NCBI RefSeq assembly: GCF_017308075.1
Contig: NZ_JAFKFX010000036.1
Location: 62,001 to 126,000, forward strand
Direction of reading: 5' to 3'
DNA: 64,000 bases
DNA from: Allobosea sp.
GTDB taxonomy: Bacteria > Pseudomonadota > Alphaproteobacteria > Rhizobiales > Beijerinckiaceae
In this document: piece by piece, positions 45,335 through 54,059 of the stretch
Numbering within the stretch: the stretch's first letter is position 1
Layout: every line of letters starts with the position of its first letter
Made by a program: the position numbers and the translations under genes
The notes under the pieces: model-generated
Told to the model about the DNA's origin: nothing
What the model saw: only the letters and a program-made list of their open reading frames with translations
Database searches by the model: none

Positions 45335-47197
45335 CTAGGCTGGCGGCTTGCGATAGCGCGAGGAGCGGGCGAGGCCATGCTCCGTCTTGTTCCAGGCGAA
45401 GGGGCGGTTGCTATACTCGATGAGCGCGAGCCAGGCTGCCAGCGAAACCAGCATGTAATAGAGCGGCAGGCCCGGTAGCCAGCGCAGGAGGTCGATGGCG
45501 CCGCGTCGCCAGGCCCCGAGCGCCGGCACCAGGAAAACGACGCAGACCCCGGCACCGGTCAGCGTCAGCGCGGTGGCCGAGAGCAACAGTTCGAGAGCGC
45601 TGTCCGGGTTCAGCAGCGAGCCGTTCAGAATCGCGAAGATGAAACCGAGCGCGAAGAACGGGTATCCGAGCGTGCCGAGCAGCGTGCCGAACGCCAGCAC
45701 CAGGAAGGTCAGCGTCGCGACCGGCCCGGCTTCGCGCAGCAGCCGATGCGGCGCCAGCAAATGGCTGATCAGCGTCTGCAGATAGCCCTTCAGCCATCGC
45801 GTGCGCTGCTTCATCCAGGCGTTCAGAAAGCGTGGCGCTTCCTCCAAGGTCGCTGAGGGCAGGTCGGCGATGCGGCCGCCGGCCCGCACCAGGCGAAAGC
45901 CGATATCGGCATCTTCGGTGACGTTCCAGGCGTCCCAGCCGCCGACCTTGCGCAGTGCCTCGGTTCGGAAATGGTTCGAGGTCCCGCCAAGCATGATCGG
46001 CAGGCCGCAGCGCAGCAGGCCCGGATTGAAGACGTCGAAGAGCCCGGCATATTCCAGTGCGAAGAAGCCGGCGAGCCAGCCATCCCCGGTGTTGTCGATC
46101 ACGAGTCGCGCCTGCAGGCAGACCAGATCCGCGTCGTCGCGCAGGAAGCGCGCGGCGGCGAGGCGCAGTTGCTGCGGGTCGGGCACGTCCTCGGCGTCGA
46201 AGATCGTGAACAGCTCGCCCTGGGCTTCGGCCAGCGCGACGTTGAGCGCGCGCGGCTTGGTCCGCGGCACGCCGCACGGCACGATCACGACCTGCATGAA
46301 AGGCGGCAGCCGCCGCGCTGCCAGCAAACGCTGCATGCCCAGGTCGGTTTCCTCGACGAGGATGCGGATGTCGAGCTTGGCGGGCGGGTAGTCGAGCGCC
46401 GAGAGGGCGCCAATGAGCTGGTTCAGGACCCTCTCTTCGCCGAGGAGCGGCACGGCGACGGTATAGACCGGCAGGCGACTGTCATCGACGCGCCAGCGCT
46501 GCTCGCGCCAGAGGTTGGCCGGAGGTTTCTCCATCAGGCTCGCGAGGCGCAGCACGACCGCGCCGAAGAAGACCGGCCCCAGGGCCAGCGCCACACCGAT
46601 CAGCGTGCCGACCGGCGCGAGCGTCGTCAGCGCGGCGAGCAGGCCGACCATCAGAAGCGCGAGCCCCTTCTGCGAGATGCTGCTGCCGGTGCGGGCGCTA
46701 AAGCGGGCAAGGCCGGGCTCGTCGAGGCCGGCGGCCCGGCGGGCGAGCATGCGGGCGTTGCTCACGCGCAAGCCCGCAGCCAGCGCCGAGGGCGTCACGA
46801 TCACGAGGTCGTCGCGGCGCTGCGGTTTGCCCGCCATGAAGCGCCGCAACGGCGCGCCGGCTGGCGGTGCACAGGCGAAGCGGGTGGGGCTGCCGGGCTC
46901 GTTCGCGATCCGTGCCACGCCCTCGCGCATGATCGCCGCGAGGTCGCCCCCCGGCAGGAGCGGCGGAACCTGGGCCGAGAAGCGCAGGTCGAACTCCGTG
47001 GCGAGGCTCCGGTAGAACGCCTCTTCGCCGACGAGGCCGGACGCGATGACCTGTTTTGCCGGCGACACGCCCAGACGAGCGGCAGCGACCGCGGCCTGTC
47101 GCAGCTCAGCGGGAGGAACGCCATGGCTCGCGAGGAAGGCGATCTCGACCGGCAGGCTCGCTTCGGCCACGCCGCTCACGCAACGACACGGCCACAA
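45335..47197 (-). CDS. Membrane family-2 glycosyltransferase with N-terminal GspE_N-like domain
   Basis: 620-residue processive-type GT2. An N-terminal region of about 110 residues (LGVSPAKQVIASGLVGEEAF, then YRSLATEFDLRF) resembles the N-terminal domain of type II secretion ATPases (T2SSE_N). Two membrane helices (about 180-215) follow, then the GT-A catalytic part with VAVPLLGEERVLNQLI, IFDAEDVPDP (metal-binding acidic motif), VTEDADIGFRLVRAGG and QRTRW (the QxxRW acceptor motif), then about four C-terminal helices. This suggests synthesis or export of a surface polysaccharide. The start is uncertain: TTG 47197 is the longest; GTG at 47179 or 47170 is also possible. No other polysaccharide genes are adjacent. 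Confidence 0.88.
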   Translation of the reverse strand: MWPCRCVSGVAEASLPVEIAFLASHGVPPAELRQAAVAAARLGVSPAKQVIASGLVGEEAFYRSLATEFDLRFSAQVPPLLPGGDLAAIMREGVARIANEPGSPTRFACAPPAGAPLRRFMAGKPQRRDDLVIVTPSALAAGLRVSNARMLARRAAGLDEPGLARFSARTGSSISQKGLALLMVGLLAALTTLAPVGTLIGVALALGPVFFGAVVLRLASLMEKPPANLWREQRWRVDDSRLPVYTVAVPLLGEERVLNQLIGALSALDYPPAKLDIRILVEETDLGMQRLLAARRLPPFMQVVIVPCGVPRTKPRALNVALAEAQGELFTIFDAEDVPDPQQLRLAAARFLRDDADLVCLQARLVIDNTGDGWLAGFFALEYAGLFDVFNPGLLRCGLPIMLGGTSNHFRTEALRKVGGWDAWNVTEDADIGFRLVRAGGRIADLPSATLEEAPRFLNAWMKQRTRWLKGYLQTLISHLLAPHRLLREAGPVATLTFLVLAFGTLLGTLGYPFFALGFIFAILNGSLLNPDSALELLLSATALTLTGAGVCVVFLVPALGAWRRGAIDLLRWLPGLPLYYMLVSLAAWLALIEYSNRPFAWNKTEHGLARSSRYRKPPA

Positions 47198-47342
47198 GAC
47201 CGCGCTTCCATTGCCGCCCCCCAGTGGCGGCGGTCCATTTTACCGTCGCCGGCAACCTATGGTTGCCGGTTCGGGGCTGGGAGTCGAGCAGAATTCTAGA
47301 TCTCGCGGCGTTCTCGGCCATTCCGGCCGGAACCGGCCGGGT

Positions 47343-47810
47343 CTAGCGCCAGGCTTCGGCGACACCGCCCTGGTGATGAGCGCATTGCGAGTGGTCGGCG
47401 AGCGCCTCGATGATCGCGCAATCGCAGGCGCTGACCCCACCGGAACAGGTCGCGGCGATCCGTTCCAGTTCCTTCTCGAGCGAACGCAGCCGCGCGATCT
47501 TGTGGCGGACCTCGTCGAGATGGGCGACCGAGATCGCATGCGCCTGGTCGCAGGGCAGGTCGGGATTGTCCGAGAGCTTCAGCAGGGTGCGGATGCTGTC
47601 GACCGAGAAGCCGAGATCGCGCGCATGCTTGATGAAGGCGAGCCGCTCGACATGGCGCCTGCCATAGCGGCGCTGGTTGCCTTCGGTCCGCTCCGGCGGC
47701 GGCAGCAATTCGACCTGCTCGTAATAGCGGATGGTCTCGACCTTGACGCCGGTCTGCTCCGCCAGCACGCCGATCGGAACGACGCGTTCCAGATTCTTCC
47801 GGTCGGACAT
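47343..47810 (-). CDS. MerR family heavy-metal-responsive regulator
   Basis: 155-residue MerR-type activator of the CadR/PbrR/ZntR kind. N-terminal winged helix IGVLAEQTGVKVETIRYYEQ, NQRRYGRRHVERLAFIKHAR, then a dimerisation helix. Metal-binding candidates are Cys87 (LPCDQ) at the start of the dimer helix, Cys122 (TCSGG), Cys129 and Cys131 (ACDC) in the C-terminal loop, and a His/Cys tail (HSQCAHH). It is divergent from the metal P-type ATPase and would twist the 19-bp-spacer promoter at 47822-47852. The set of Cys suggests Zn, Cd or Pb rather than Cu. Confidence 0.92.
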   Translation of the reverse strand: MSDRKNLERVVPIGVLAEQTGVKVETIRYYEQVELLPPPERTEGNQRRYGRRHVERLAFIKHARDLGFSVDSIRTLLKLSDNPDLPCDQAHAISVAHLDEVRHKIARLRSLEKELERIAATCSGGVSACDCAIIEALADHSQCAHHQGGVAEAWR

Positions 47811-47821
47811 CGATTTTCCTC

Positions 47822-47852
47822 TTGAACCTCTAGTCGCTTCAGCTTGTATCTA
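47822..47852 (+). promoter_or_regulatory. MerR-type promoter/operator of the metal ATPase gene
   Basis: TTGAAC (47822-47827), a 19-bp spacer, then TATCTA (47847-47852). The over-long spacer is diagnostic of MerR-activated promoters. The imperfect dyad CCTCTAGTCGCTTCAGCTTG within the spacer resembles CadR/PbrR operators. Confidence 0.85.
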
Positions 47853-47886
47853 GGGTGTCTCTGGACGCCGTCAAGCGGAGACAAAC

Positions 47887-50232
47887 ATGCGCGAATCTGA
47901 TTCCGACCCCGCAAACCCGCTGTCCTGGCAGGTCACGGGCATGGATTGCGCGAGCTGCGCCGCCAAGATCCGCAGTGCCGTCGAGCGCCTGCCTGGTGTC
48001 AGCGATGTCCGCCTCTCGGTGATGTCGGAGACGTTGTCCCTCTCGCTCGCCGCAGGGGGAACGACGGCGGCGGAGGTCGAGCGCCGCGTCGCCGGCCTCG
48101 GCTATGCCCTGGCGCCGGCCAAGCCCGCGGCCGCTGCGCCCATGCCGGAATCGCCTTCCTGTGGCTGCGGTCATGATCATGATCACGGCCACGAGGCCGG
48201 CCACCGGCATGCCTCGCAGGATGGTCACGGCCACGCTCATGATCACTCTCGTGAAGGCCACGGCCAGGCGCATTCGCATGGCGGCACGGGCAAGAAGGCC
48301 GATGCAAAGGCCGATGCCGGGCACGGTCTGCCCGGCCATGTCCATGAGACGACGCCCGAAGGTATGAGCTGGTACCAGACCGGCAAGGGCCGGCTGGTGC
48401 TGCTCACCGGCGCGCTGCTCGCCGGCGCCTGGCTGGCGAGCCTCGCCTGGCCCGCTGGTTCCTATTGGCTCTTCGTCGCCGCCTGTCTGATCGGCGTCGT
48501 GCCGGTGGCGCGGCGCGCCTTCGCTGCTGCTGCGGCCGGCGTGCCCTTCACCATCGAGATGCTGATGACCATCGCCGCCGCCGGCGCGCTCGTCATCGGC
48601 GCGGCCGAGGAGGCGGCGCTCGTCGTCTTCCTGTTCGCGGTCGGCGAGGTGCTGGAGGGCGTCGCCGCCGACCGGGCGCGCGCCTCGATCCGGGCGCTCG
48701 GCGATCTCGTGCCCAAGACCGCGCTGGTCGAGGAGGACGGTGCGACGCGGCAGGTCGACGCGGCCGCGCTGGCGATCGGCCAGATCGTGCTGATCCGCCC
48801 GGGCGACCGGGTACCGGCCGATGGCGAGATCGTCTCCGGCATTTCCGGCATCGACGAGAGCCCGGTGACCGGCGAATCGGTGCCGAAGACCAAGGGCGTC
48901 GGCGATCCCGTCTTCGCCGGCTCGGTCAACCGCGAGGCGGCCTTGCGCGCCCGCGTCACCAGGGCGGCGCAGGACAACACCATCGCTCGCATCATCCGCC
49001 TGGTCGAGGAGGCGCAGGAGGCCCGTGCCCCGACCGAGCGCTTCATCGACCGGTTCTCGCGCGTCTACATGCCGGCGATCGTGGCGCTCGCCGTCGCCGT
49101 CGCGTTGGTGCCGCCGCTGTTCTTCGGTGGCGAATGGTCGGTCTGGATCTATCGCGCGCTGGCGCTGCTGCTGATCGGCTGTCCTTGCGCCCTCGTCATC
49201 TCGGTGCCCGCCGCTATCGCCGCCTCGCTCTCCGCCGGTGCCCGGCAGGGCCTGCTGTTGAAGGGTGGCGTCGTCATCGAAGCCGCCGCCAAGACCGGTA
49301 CAGTCGCCTTCGACAAGACGGGGACGCTGACCGAGGGCACGCCGCGGGTCACCGAGGTGGTGGCGCTTGGCCGGAGCGAGCGCGAGGTCGTGGAGCTCGC
49401 CGCCGCGGTCGAGACCGGCTCGAGCCATCCGCTGGCCGAGGCGATCCTCGCCCGGGCCGAGACGGACAGCATCCCGATGCGCCCGGCTTCGGAAGCTGCC
49501 GCCATCGCTGGCCAGGGTGTCACCGGCAAGCTCGACGGCGTCGCGATCTTCGTCGGTGCGCCGCGCCATGCCATGAGCCGCGCCGCCTTCGACGCCACGG
49601 CCAAGGCAGCGGTCGAGCGGCTGGAAACCGACGGCAAGACGGTTGCCGCCGTCATCGCCGACGGCGTCCTCGTCGGGTTGATCGCGCTGCGCGACGAGCC
49701 GCGTGCCGATGCGGCCGCCGCGGTCGCCGAGCTCAAGGCGCTGGGCGTGCGCTCGGTGATGCTGACCGGAGACAATGCCCGCACCGGTGCGGCGATCGCC
49801 GGCTCGCTCGGCATGGACCACAAGGCCGAGCTGATGCCGGACGACAAGGTCGCGGCGATCCGCGAGCTCTCGGCGCAGGCGCCGGTGATGATGGTCGGCG
49901 ACGGCATCAACGATGCGCCGGCGCTGGCCGCGGCCGGGATCGGCGTCGCCATGGGCTCGGGCACCGATGTCGCGCTCGAGACGGCCGACGGCGCCGTGCT
50001 GAAGAGCCGCGTCCGCGACATCGCGGCGATGATCCGGCTGGCGCGCGCCACCATGGCGAATATCCGCGTCAACATCGCGCTCGCGCTCGGGCTGAAGGCG
50101 GTCTTCCTGGTGACAAGCGTGCTCGGTTACACCGGGCTCTGGGTCGCGATCATGGCCGATACCGGCGCGACCGTGCTGGTCACCGCGAATGCGCTGCGGC
50201 TGCTGCGCTTCGACGCCGGCAAGACGAGCTGA
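47887..50232 (+). CDS. Zn/Cd/Pb-transporting P-type ATPase
   Basis: 781-residue P1B-type efflux ATPase. The N-terminal heavy-metal domain has GMDCASC (residues 18-24). A His/Asp-rich linker with a CGCGHDHDHGHE stretch and many HxH repeats (about 94-140) follows. The membrane core has the transport motif Cys-Pro-Cys at 432-434, phosphorylation Asp476 in DKTGTLTEG, ETGSSHPLAEA with the P1B His-Pro, and MVGDGINDAPAL. The CPC with a His-rich N-terminus fits divalent Zn/Cd/Pb rather than Cu(I). Controlled by the divergent MerR regulator; followed by ICMT-like and lspA genes. Confidence 0.94.
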   Translation: MRESDSDPANPLSWQVTGMDCASCAAKIRSAVERLPGVSDVRLSVMSETLSLSLAAGGTTAAEVERRVAGLGYALAPAKPAAAAPMPESPSCGCGHDHDHGHEAGHRHASQDGHGHAHDHSREGHGQAHSHGGTGKKADAKADAGHGLPGHVHETTPEGMSWYQTGKGRLVLLTGALLAGAWLASLAWPAGSYWLFVAACLIGVVPVARRAFAAAAAGVPFTIEMLMTIAAAGALVIGAAEEAALVVFLFAVGEVLEGVAADRARASIRALGDLVPKTALVEEDGATRQVDAAALAIGQIVLIRPGDRVPADGEIVSGISGIDESPVTGESVPKTKGVGDPVFAGSVNREAALRARVTRAAQDNTIARIIRLVEEAQEARAPTERFIDRFSRVYMPAIVALAVAVALVPPLFFGGEWSVWIYRALALLLIGCPCALVISVPAAIAASLSAGARQGLLLKGGVVIEAAAKTGTVAFDKTGTLTEGTPRVTEVVALGRSEREVVELAAAVETGSSHPLAEAILARAETDSIPMRPASEAAAIAGQGVTGKLDGVAIFVGAPRHAMSRAAFDATAKAAVERLETDGKTVAAVIADGVLVGLIALRDEPRADAAAAVAELKALGVRSVMLTGDNARTGAAIAGSLGMDHKAELMPDDKVAAIRELSAQAPVMMVGDGINDAPALAAAGIGVAMGSGTDVALETADGAVLKSRVRDIAAMIRLARATMANIRVNIALALGLKAVFLVTSVLGYTGLWVAIMADTGATVLVTANALRLLRFDAGKTS

Positions 50233-50242
50233 GGGGGCTGCG

Positions 50243-50863
50243 ATGAGCGGCATGGAGATCGCCAGCTATCTGATGGTCGTGGTCTATGTGATCAGCTTCC
50301 TCGCCATGAGCGCCATCCTGGCGAAGGAAGCCGGCCGCCCGGTCTGGCTGTTCGGCAAGGGTGGCGAGAAGCAGGCCCTGCCGGCGCTTCTGTTCAAGCT
50401 CGCCTTTGCCGGGGCGGTGATCTGGCCGCTGCTGCTCGCCGCCTTCGGCAACCCGGTCGCGGATGACCCGCTGCACGCCGCGCTGGACGGGCCCTGGTAC
50501 GATGTGCTCGGCCATCTCCTCGTCGTCCTCGGCGCCTGCGTCGCGCTTTTGTCGCAGCGCTATATGGGCACGTCCTGGCGCATTGGCGCGGCCGAGGGCG
50601 AGCAGGGCGCGATCGTCGACAGCGGCCCCTTCGCGATCTCGCGCAATCCGGTGTTCGTCGGCCAAGCAGTCCTCTTCATCGGCCTGTTCATCGTGCTGCC
50701 GAGCCTGATCCAGGCCGGCCTGACCTTCGCGCTTCTGGTCGCGATCCGCCTGCAGGTCGCGATCGAGGAGCGCGTGCTCGCCGCCTCGCTCGGCCAGCCC
50801 TATCTCGCCTATCGCGCCCGCGTCCGGCGCTGGCTCGGCGTCATCAGGCAGCTCCCGGCATGA
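50243..50863 (+). CDS. Isoprenylcysteine carboxyl methyltransferase (ICMT)-like membrane protein
   Basis: 206-residue polytopic membrane protein of the PEMT/ICMT superfamily. Four to five hydrophobic segments; the C-terminal SAM-binding signature region is GPFAISRNPVFVGQAVLFIG followed by RLQVAIEERVLAASLGQPYL, the usual RHP/RNP-x-Y ... EE pattern, here with Asn-Pro-Val. Bacterial members' substrates are mostly unknown; they are frequently found in metal-resistance cassettes. Overlaps lspA by ATGA and follows the ATPase by 10 bp. Confidence 0.85.
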   Translation: MSGMEIASYLMVVVYVISFLAMSAILAKEAGRPVWLFGKGGEKQALPALLFKLAFAGAVIWPLLLAAFGNPVADDPLHAALDGPWYDVLGHLLVVLGACVALLSQRYMGTSWRIGAAEGEQGAIVDSGPFAISRNPVFVGQAVLFIGLFIVLPSLIQAGLTFALLVAIRLQVAIEERVLAASLGQPYLAYRARVRRWLGVIRQLPA

Positions 50864-51387
50864 CGATCGCCAGGAACGTCGCCGGCGTCCTCGTCGTGAG
50901 CGCGTTTGCCGCCGGCCTCGATCAGGCCAGCAAATGGCTGATGCTGGCCGTCGTCCTGGACCCTCCCCGGGTGATCGAGCTCGCGCCCTTCCTGAATCTC
51001 CGACTCGGCTTCAACACCGGTATCAGCTTCGGCCTGTTCCGCGACACGCTGGAGCGCTGGCCCGAAGCGCTGGGGCTGTTCAAGTTCCTGGTCGGCCTCG
51101 GCCTCATCATCTGGGCGGCGCTGTCGCGGCATCGTCTCGAGCGCATCGGTCTTGCCCTGATCGCCGGTGGCGCCTTCGGCAATGCGATCGATCGCTGGCG
51201 CCAGGGTGCGGTCACCGATTTCATCGACCTGCATTGGGGCGGCTGGCATTGGCCGACCTTCAACGGCGCCGATATCGCGATCACGCTCGGCGTCGTGCTG
51301 ATGCTGCTCGCCAGCCTGCCGCTCGCCGAGCGTTTCGCCGGCCCCGGAGCCGGCGCGCGAAGGATCGGGCCGGGGACGCCGCGGTGA
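50860..51387 (+). CDS. lspA: Signal peptidase II (metal-cassette copy)
   Basis: Aspartyl protease removing lipoprotein signal peptides. 175 residues, four membrane helices. Conserved blocks are DQASKWLM, FNTGISFGLF, and the catalytic pair in GGAFGNAIDRWRQGAVTDFI and WPTFNGADIAI. Co-transcribed with the metal ATPase and the ICMT-like gene, comparable to pbrC in the lead-resistance operon of Cupriavidus. This is probably an accessory lspA; a housekeeping copy is expected elsewhere. It converges on dsbA with one base between the two stop codons. Confidence 0.9.
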   Translation: MTIARNVAGVLVVSAFAAGLDQASKWLMLAVVLDPPRVIELAPFLNLRLGFNTGISFGLFRDTLERWPEALGLFKFLVGLGLIIWAALSRHRLERIGLALIAGGAFGNAIDRWRQGAVTDFIDLHWGGWHWPTFNGADIAITLGVVLMLLASLPLAERFAGPGAGARRIGPGTPR

Positions 51388-51388
51388 C

Positions 51389-52018
51389 CTATTTTCCGGC
51401 CTTGGCCAGGAGCGGCGCCAGGATCGCGTCGAACTGCGCGAGCGTCAGCGCCCCGGCATGCTTCTCGCCATCGACGAAGAAGGTCGGCGTCGAGTCGACG
51501 CCAAAGCTCTTGCCGCGCTCGGAAACCTGCCGGATGCCCAGGTAGAGGTCCTCGCGCTTCAGGCAGGCCTCGACGCCGTCCTTGCCCATGCCGGCCTGGC
51601 GCATCGCCTGGGTCAGCCCGTCCAGCGGCTTGTCGGAATGGGCCCAGCCTTCCTGCGTCCGGTAGAACATGTCGACCACCGCATACCATTTCTCCTCGCC
51701 GGCGCAGCGCGCGAGCATGAAGCCGGCCATGGCGAGCGGATCGAGCGGGAATTCGCGGATGATGAAGCGTACCTTGCCGGTGTCGACATATTTTGCCTTG
51801 AGGTCCGGCCAGGTCCTGGTGTGGAAGTTCATGCAGTGATGGCAGGTGAGCGAGGCGTATTCGATCACCGTCACCGGCGCATCGGCCGCTCCGAAGCTCT
51901 TCTCGGGCAGCGGGCCGGCTTCGAGCAGGCCGGAAGGGCCTTGTGCGAAGGCTGTCGCTGATAGCGAGCCGGCAAGGCCGAGGGCGATGGTCTGGACGAT
52001 GAGACGGCGGTCGAGCAT
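51389..52018 (-). CDS. DsbA family thioredoxin-fold protein
   Basis: 209-residue periplasmic thiol oxidoreductase or DsbC/G-like disulfide protein. Signal peptide to about residue 26 (ATAFAQ). The active site is CHHC at 59-62 (SLTCHHCMNFH) and the cis-Pro loop is STPTFFVDG. The DsbA-type helical insertion lies between. ATG 52018 with GGGGAAA eight bases upstream is chosen; an in-frame TTG six codons earlier is less likely. Convergent with the metal cassette and divergent from the L,D-transpeptidase. Confidence 0.92.
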   Translation of the reverse strand: MLDRRLIVQTIALGLAGSLSATAFAQGPSGLLEAGPLPEKSFGAADAPVTVIEYASLTCHHCMNFHTRTWPDLKAKYVDTGKVRFIIREFPLDPLAMAGFMLARCAGEEKWYAVVDMFYRTQEGWAHSDKPLDGLTQAMRQAGMGKDGVEACLKREDLYLGIRQVSERGKSFGVDSTPTFFVDGEKHAGALTLAQFDAILAPLLAKAGK

Positions 52019-52204
52019 GGCGTGTTTCCCCTTCAACCCCGGGCTTGTGCAACCTCAAGCGACCTCAGGTTCAAGGGGGCAGACGCATGGCGCCGCCTGC
52101 TATTCTTCACGAAACTGTCAAGTCCGACCTCGATCGGCATGAGCCTGCGTGGTTACCGGCGCCCCGTTCACCAGCCGTTAGCGATACGCTCCGACAATCC
52201 CGCA

Positions 52205-53260
52205 ATGTCCATCCGCTCCCTCGCCCGCAATCTCCGCCGCCATGCGCTGCTTCTCGCCGGAGCCGTGCTTCTGTCCTCCTGCGTGGCGATGGAGGGCGAT
52301 GACCGCCATCTGCAGCCGCTTCCGGTTGCGCTGGTCTCGCAGATGTCGGCCAAGGGCATGTCTCCCGGCGATCCGATCCTGGTCCGCATCTTCAAGAAGG
52401 AGAGCGAGCTGGAGGTCTGGAAGCGCGACCGCTCGGGCCGCTATGCGCTGCTGAAGACCTATCCGATGTGCCGCTGGTCGGGCCAGCTCGGCCCGAAGAA
52501 GCGCGAGGGCGACCGGCAGGCGCCGGAAGGGTTCTATACGGTCACGGCCGAGCTGATGAACCCGAAGTCGCAGTTCTATCTGTCGTTCAATCTCGGCTAT
52601 CCGAATGCGCTGGAGCAGGCGCAGGGCTTCACCGGCTCGGCGCTGATGGTCCATGGCGCCTGCACCTCGGCCGGCTGCTATGCGATGACCGACGAGGGCG
52701 TTACCGAGATCTACGGCCTCGCCCGCGAGGCCTTCGTCGGCGGCCAGCGCAGCTTCCAGGTCCAGGCCCTGCCCTTCCGCATGACGCCGGAGAACATGGC
52801 GGCGCATCGCAACAATCCGAACATCGTCTTCTGGCGCAATCTCAAGGAAGGCTACGATCACTTCGAGGCGACCCGCCGCCCGCCCCGCCTCGCCTATTGC
52901 GAGCGCCGCTACGTCTTCGATCCGGCCGAGGGCGCCGGTCCCTTCGTGCCGGGCGCGGCCTGCCCAATCTACGAGGTCGAGCAGGACAGCCGCGATCTCG
53001 TCGCCCAGAAGCGTGCCCGCGACGAGGAACGCACCGCCGGGCTGGTCGCCTCCGGCACGCCGGCGCTGAGCTACGCGCTACGCGATGGCGGCATGCATGA
53101 GAGTTTCCGCAGCCTGCTCAGGAAGATGGGGCCTGAGCGGATGCAGACCATGGTCGCCGGCAAGGTCGCGATCAGCAATCCCGACGCCGCTCTCGCCGAC
53201 CCCTTCGTCGCCGATCCCGGCGACCGCGCCCAGTTCACCGGTTCATTGCCAGCCCAGTAA
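52205..53260 (+). CDS. YafK-like L,D-transpeptidase family lipoprotein
   Basis: 351-residue predicted lipoprotein (lipobox LSSC, Cys26) with a YkuD-type catalytic domain of the YafK/DpaA branch. Active-site motif HGACTSAGCYAM at 150-161, catalytic Cys158 with His150 and an additional Cys153. EGDRQAPEGFYTVTAELMNP is the conserved upstream block. YafK/DpaA in E. coli cleaves the link between Braun lipoprotein and peptidoglycan, so hydrolysis rather than crosslinking is possible. A C-terminal extension of about 150 residues has no recognised domain. The ATG at 52205 starts MSIRSLARNL. Confidence 0.88.
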   Translation: MSIRSLARNLRRHALLLAGAVLLSSCVAMEGDDRHLQPLPVALVSQMSAKGMSPGDPILVRIFKKESELEVWKRDRSGRYALLKTYPMCRWSGQLGPKKREGDRQAPEGFYTVTAELMNPKSQFYLSFNLGYPNALEQAQGFTGSALMVHGACTSAGCYAMTDEGVTEIYGLAREAFVGGQRSFQVQALPFRMTPENMAAHRNNPNIVFWRNLKEGYDHFEATRRPPRLAYCERRYVFDPAEGAGPFVPGAACPIYEVEQDSRDLVAQKRARDEERTAGLVASGTPALSYALRDGGMHESFRSLLRKMGPERMQTMVAGKVAISNPDAALADPFVADPGDRAQFTGSLPAQ

Positions 53261-53388
53261 GGGCACGCTTCGATCCCGTTCGCGGAGTGGCGATTGCGCC
53301 GGGTGCGACGCTAGGCCGGTTTGATTCCGTCCCGGCTTTTGCCGAGAAGCGGCGGCGCGCCCGAGCGCCTCAGTTTCAGGATAGTCCG

Positions 53389-54009
53389 ATGCCGCTCCTC
53401 CGCTGGATACGCTACACCGCCTGGACGGTGCTGGCCGTGCTCGCCTTCGTCGTCGCGGCGATCCTGCTCGGCTGGTGGCAGGTCGACGGGCCGGGCGCGC
53501 CCGCGCGAACGGTTCAGACGGCCGCGGCGCCGATCGATGTCGGCGGCCCGTTCAGCCTGATCGATCATACCGGACGCAGGGTCACCGAGGCGGAGTTCCG
53601 TGGCCGGCCGATGCTGGTCTTCTTCGGCTTCACCCATTGCCCCGAGGTCTGTCCGACGACCCTGCTGGACATCACCGAGCAGCTCAAGGCGCTCGGTCCC
53701 GAAGCCGAGCGGCTGCAGGTACTCTTCATCACCGTCGATCCCGAGCGTGATACGCCGGCGCAGCTCGCGCTCTACCTGCAGTCCTTCGATCCGCGCATTG
53801 TCGGCCTCTCCGGCACGCCCCTGGAGGTCGAGTCGGTGGTAAAGGCCTACAAGGCCTATGCGAAGAAGATCCCGACCGAGGGCGGCTACACCATGGACCA
53901 TACCGCTTCGGTCTATGTGATGGATGCCGAAGGCCGCTACCGCACCCTGATCGATTATCACGAGGACAGGCAGGCGGCGCTGGCCAAGATCAGGCTGGTG
54001 CTGAAATAG
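53389..54009 (+). CDS. SCO1/SenC copper chaperone-like protein, copy 2
   Basis: 206-residue paralogue of the SCO1 protein at 44654-45247. An N-terminal membrane anchor (residues 10-30), copper ligands Cys84 and Cys88 (THCPEVCP) and His171 (GYTMDHTASV) are all present. The two copies share VFFGFTHCP, VDPERDT, SFDPRI(I/V)GL and the TMDH loop but differ at the C-terminus. ATG 53389 is used; an in-frame extension to 53287 lies in the untranslated gap. There are no oxidase genes nearby in the window. Confidence 0.92.
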   Translation: MPLLRWIRYTAWTVLAVLAFVVAAILLGWWQVDGPGAPARTVQTAAAPIDVGGPFSLIDHTGRRVTEAEFRGRPMLVFFGFTHCPEVCPTTLLDITEQLKALGPEAERLQVLFITVDPERDTPAQLALYLQSFDPRIVGLSGTPLEVESVVKAYKAYAKKIPTEGGYTMDHTASVYVMDAEGRYRTLIDYHEDRQAALAKIRLVLK

Positions 54010-54059
54010 CGGCGTCGCCGGCTTTGTGCGCCCGCTTCTGACGGAGTAGACTTGCCGGC

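Noticed and set aside
47839-50253. 804-codon open frame antisense to the metal P-type ATPase
   Set aside because: The sense strand encodes a complete P1B ATPase; the antisense translation is low-complexity Arg/Asp/Gly-rich, as expected of a shadow frame.
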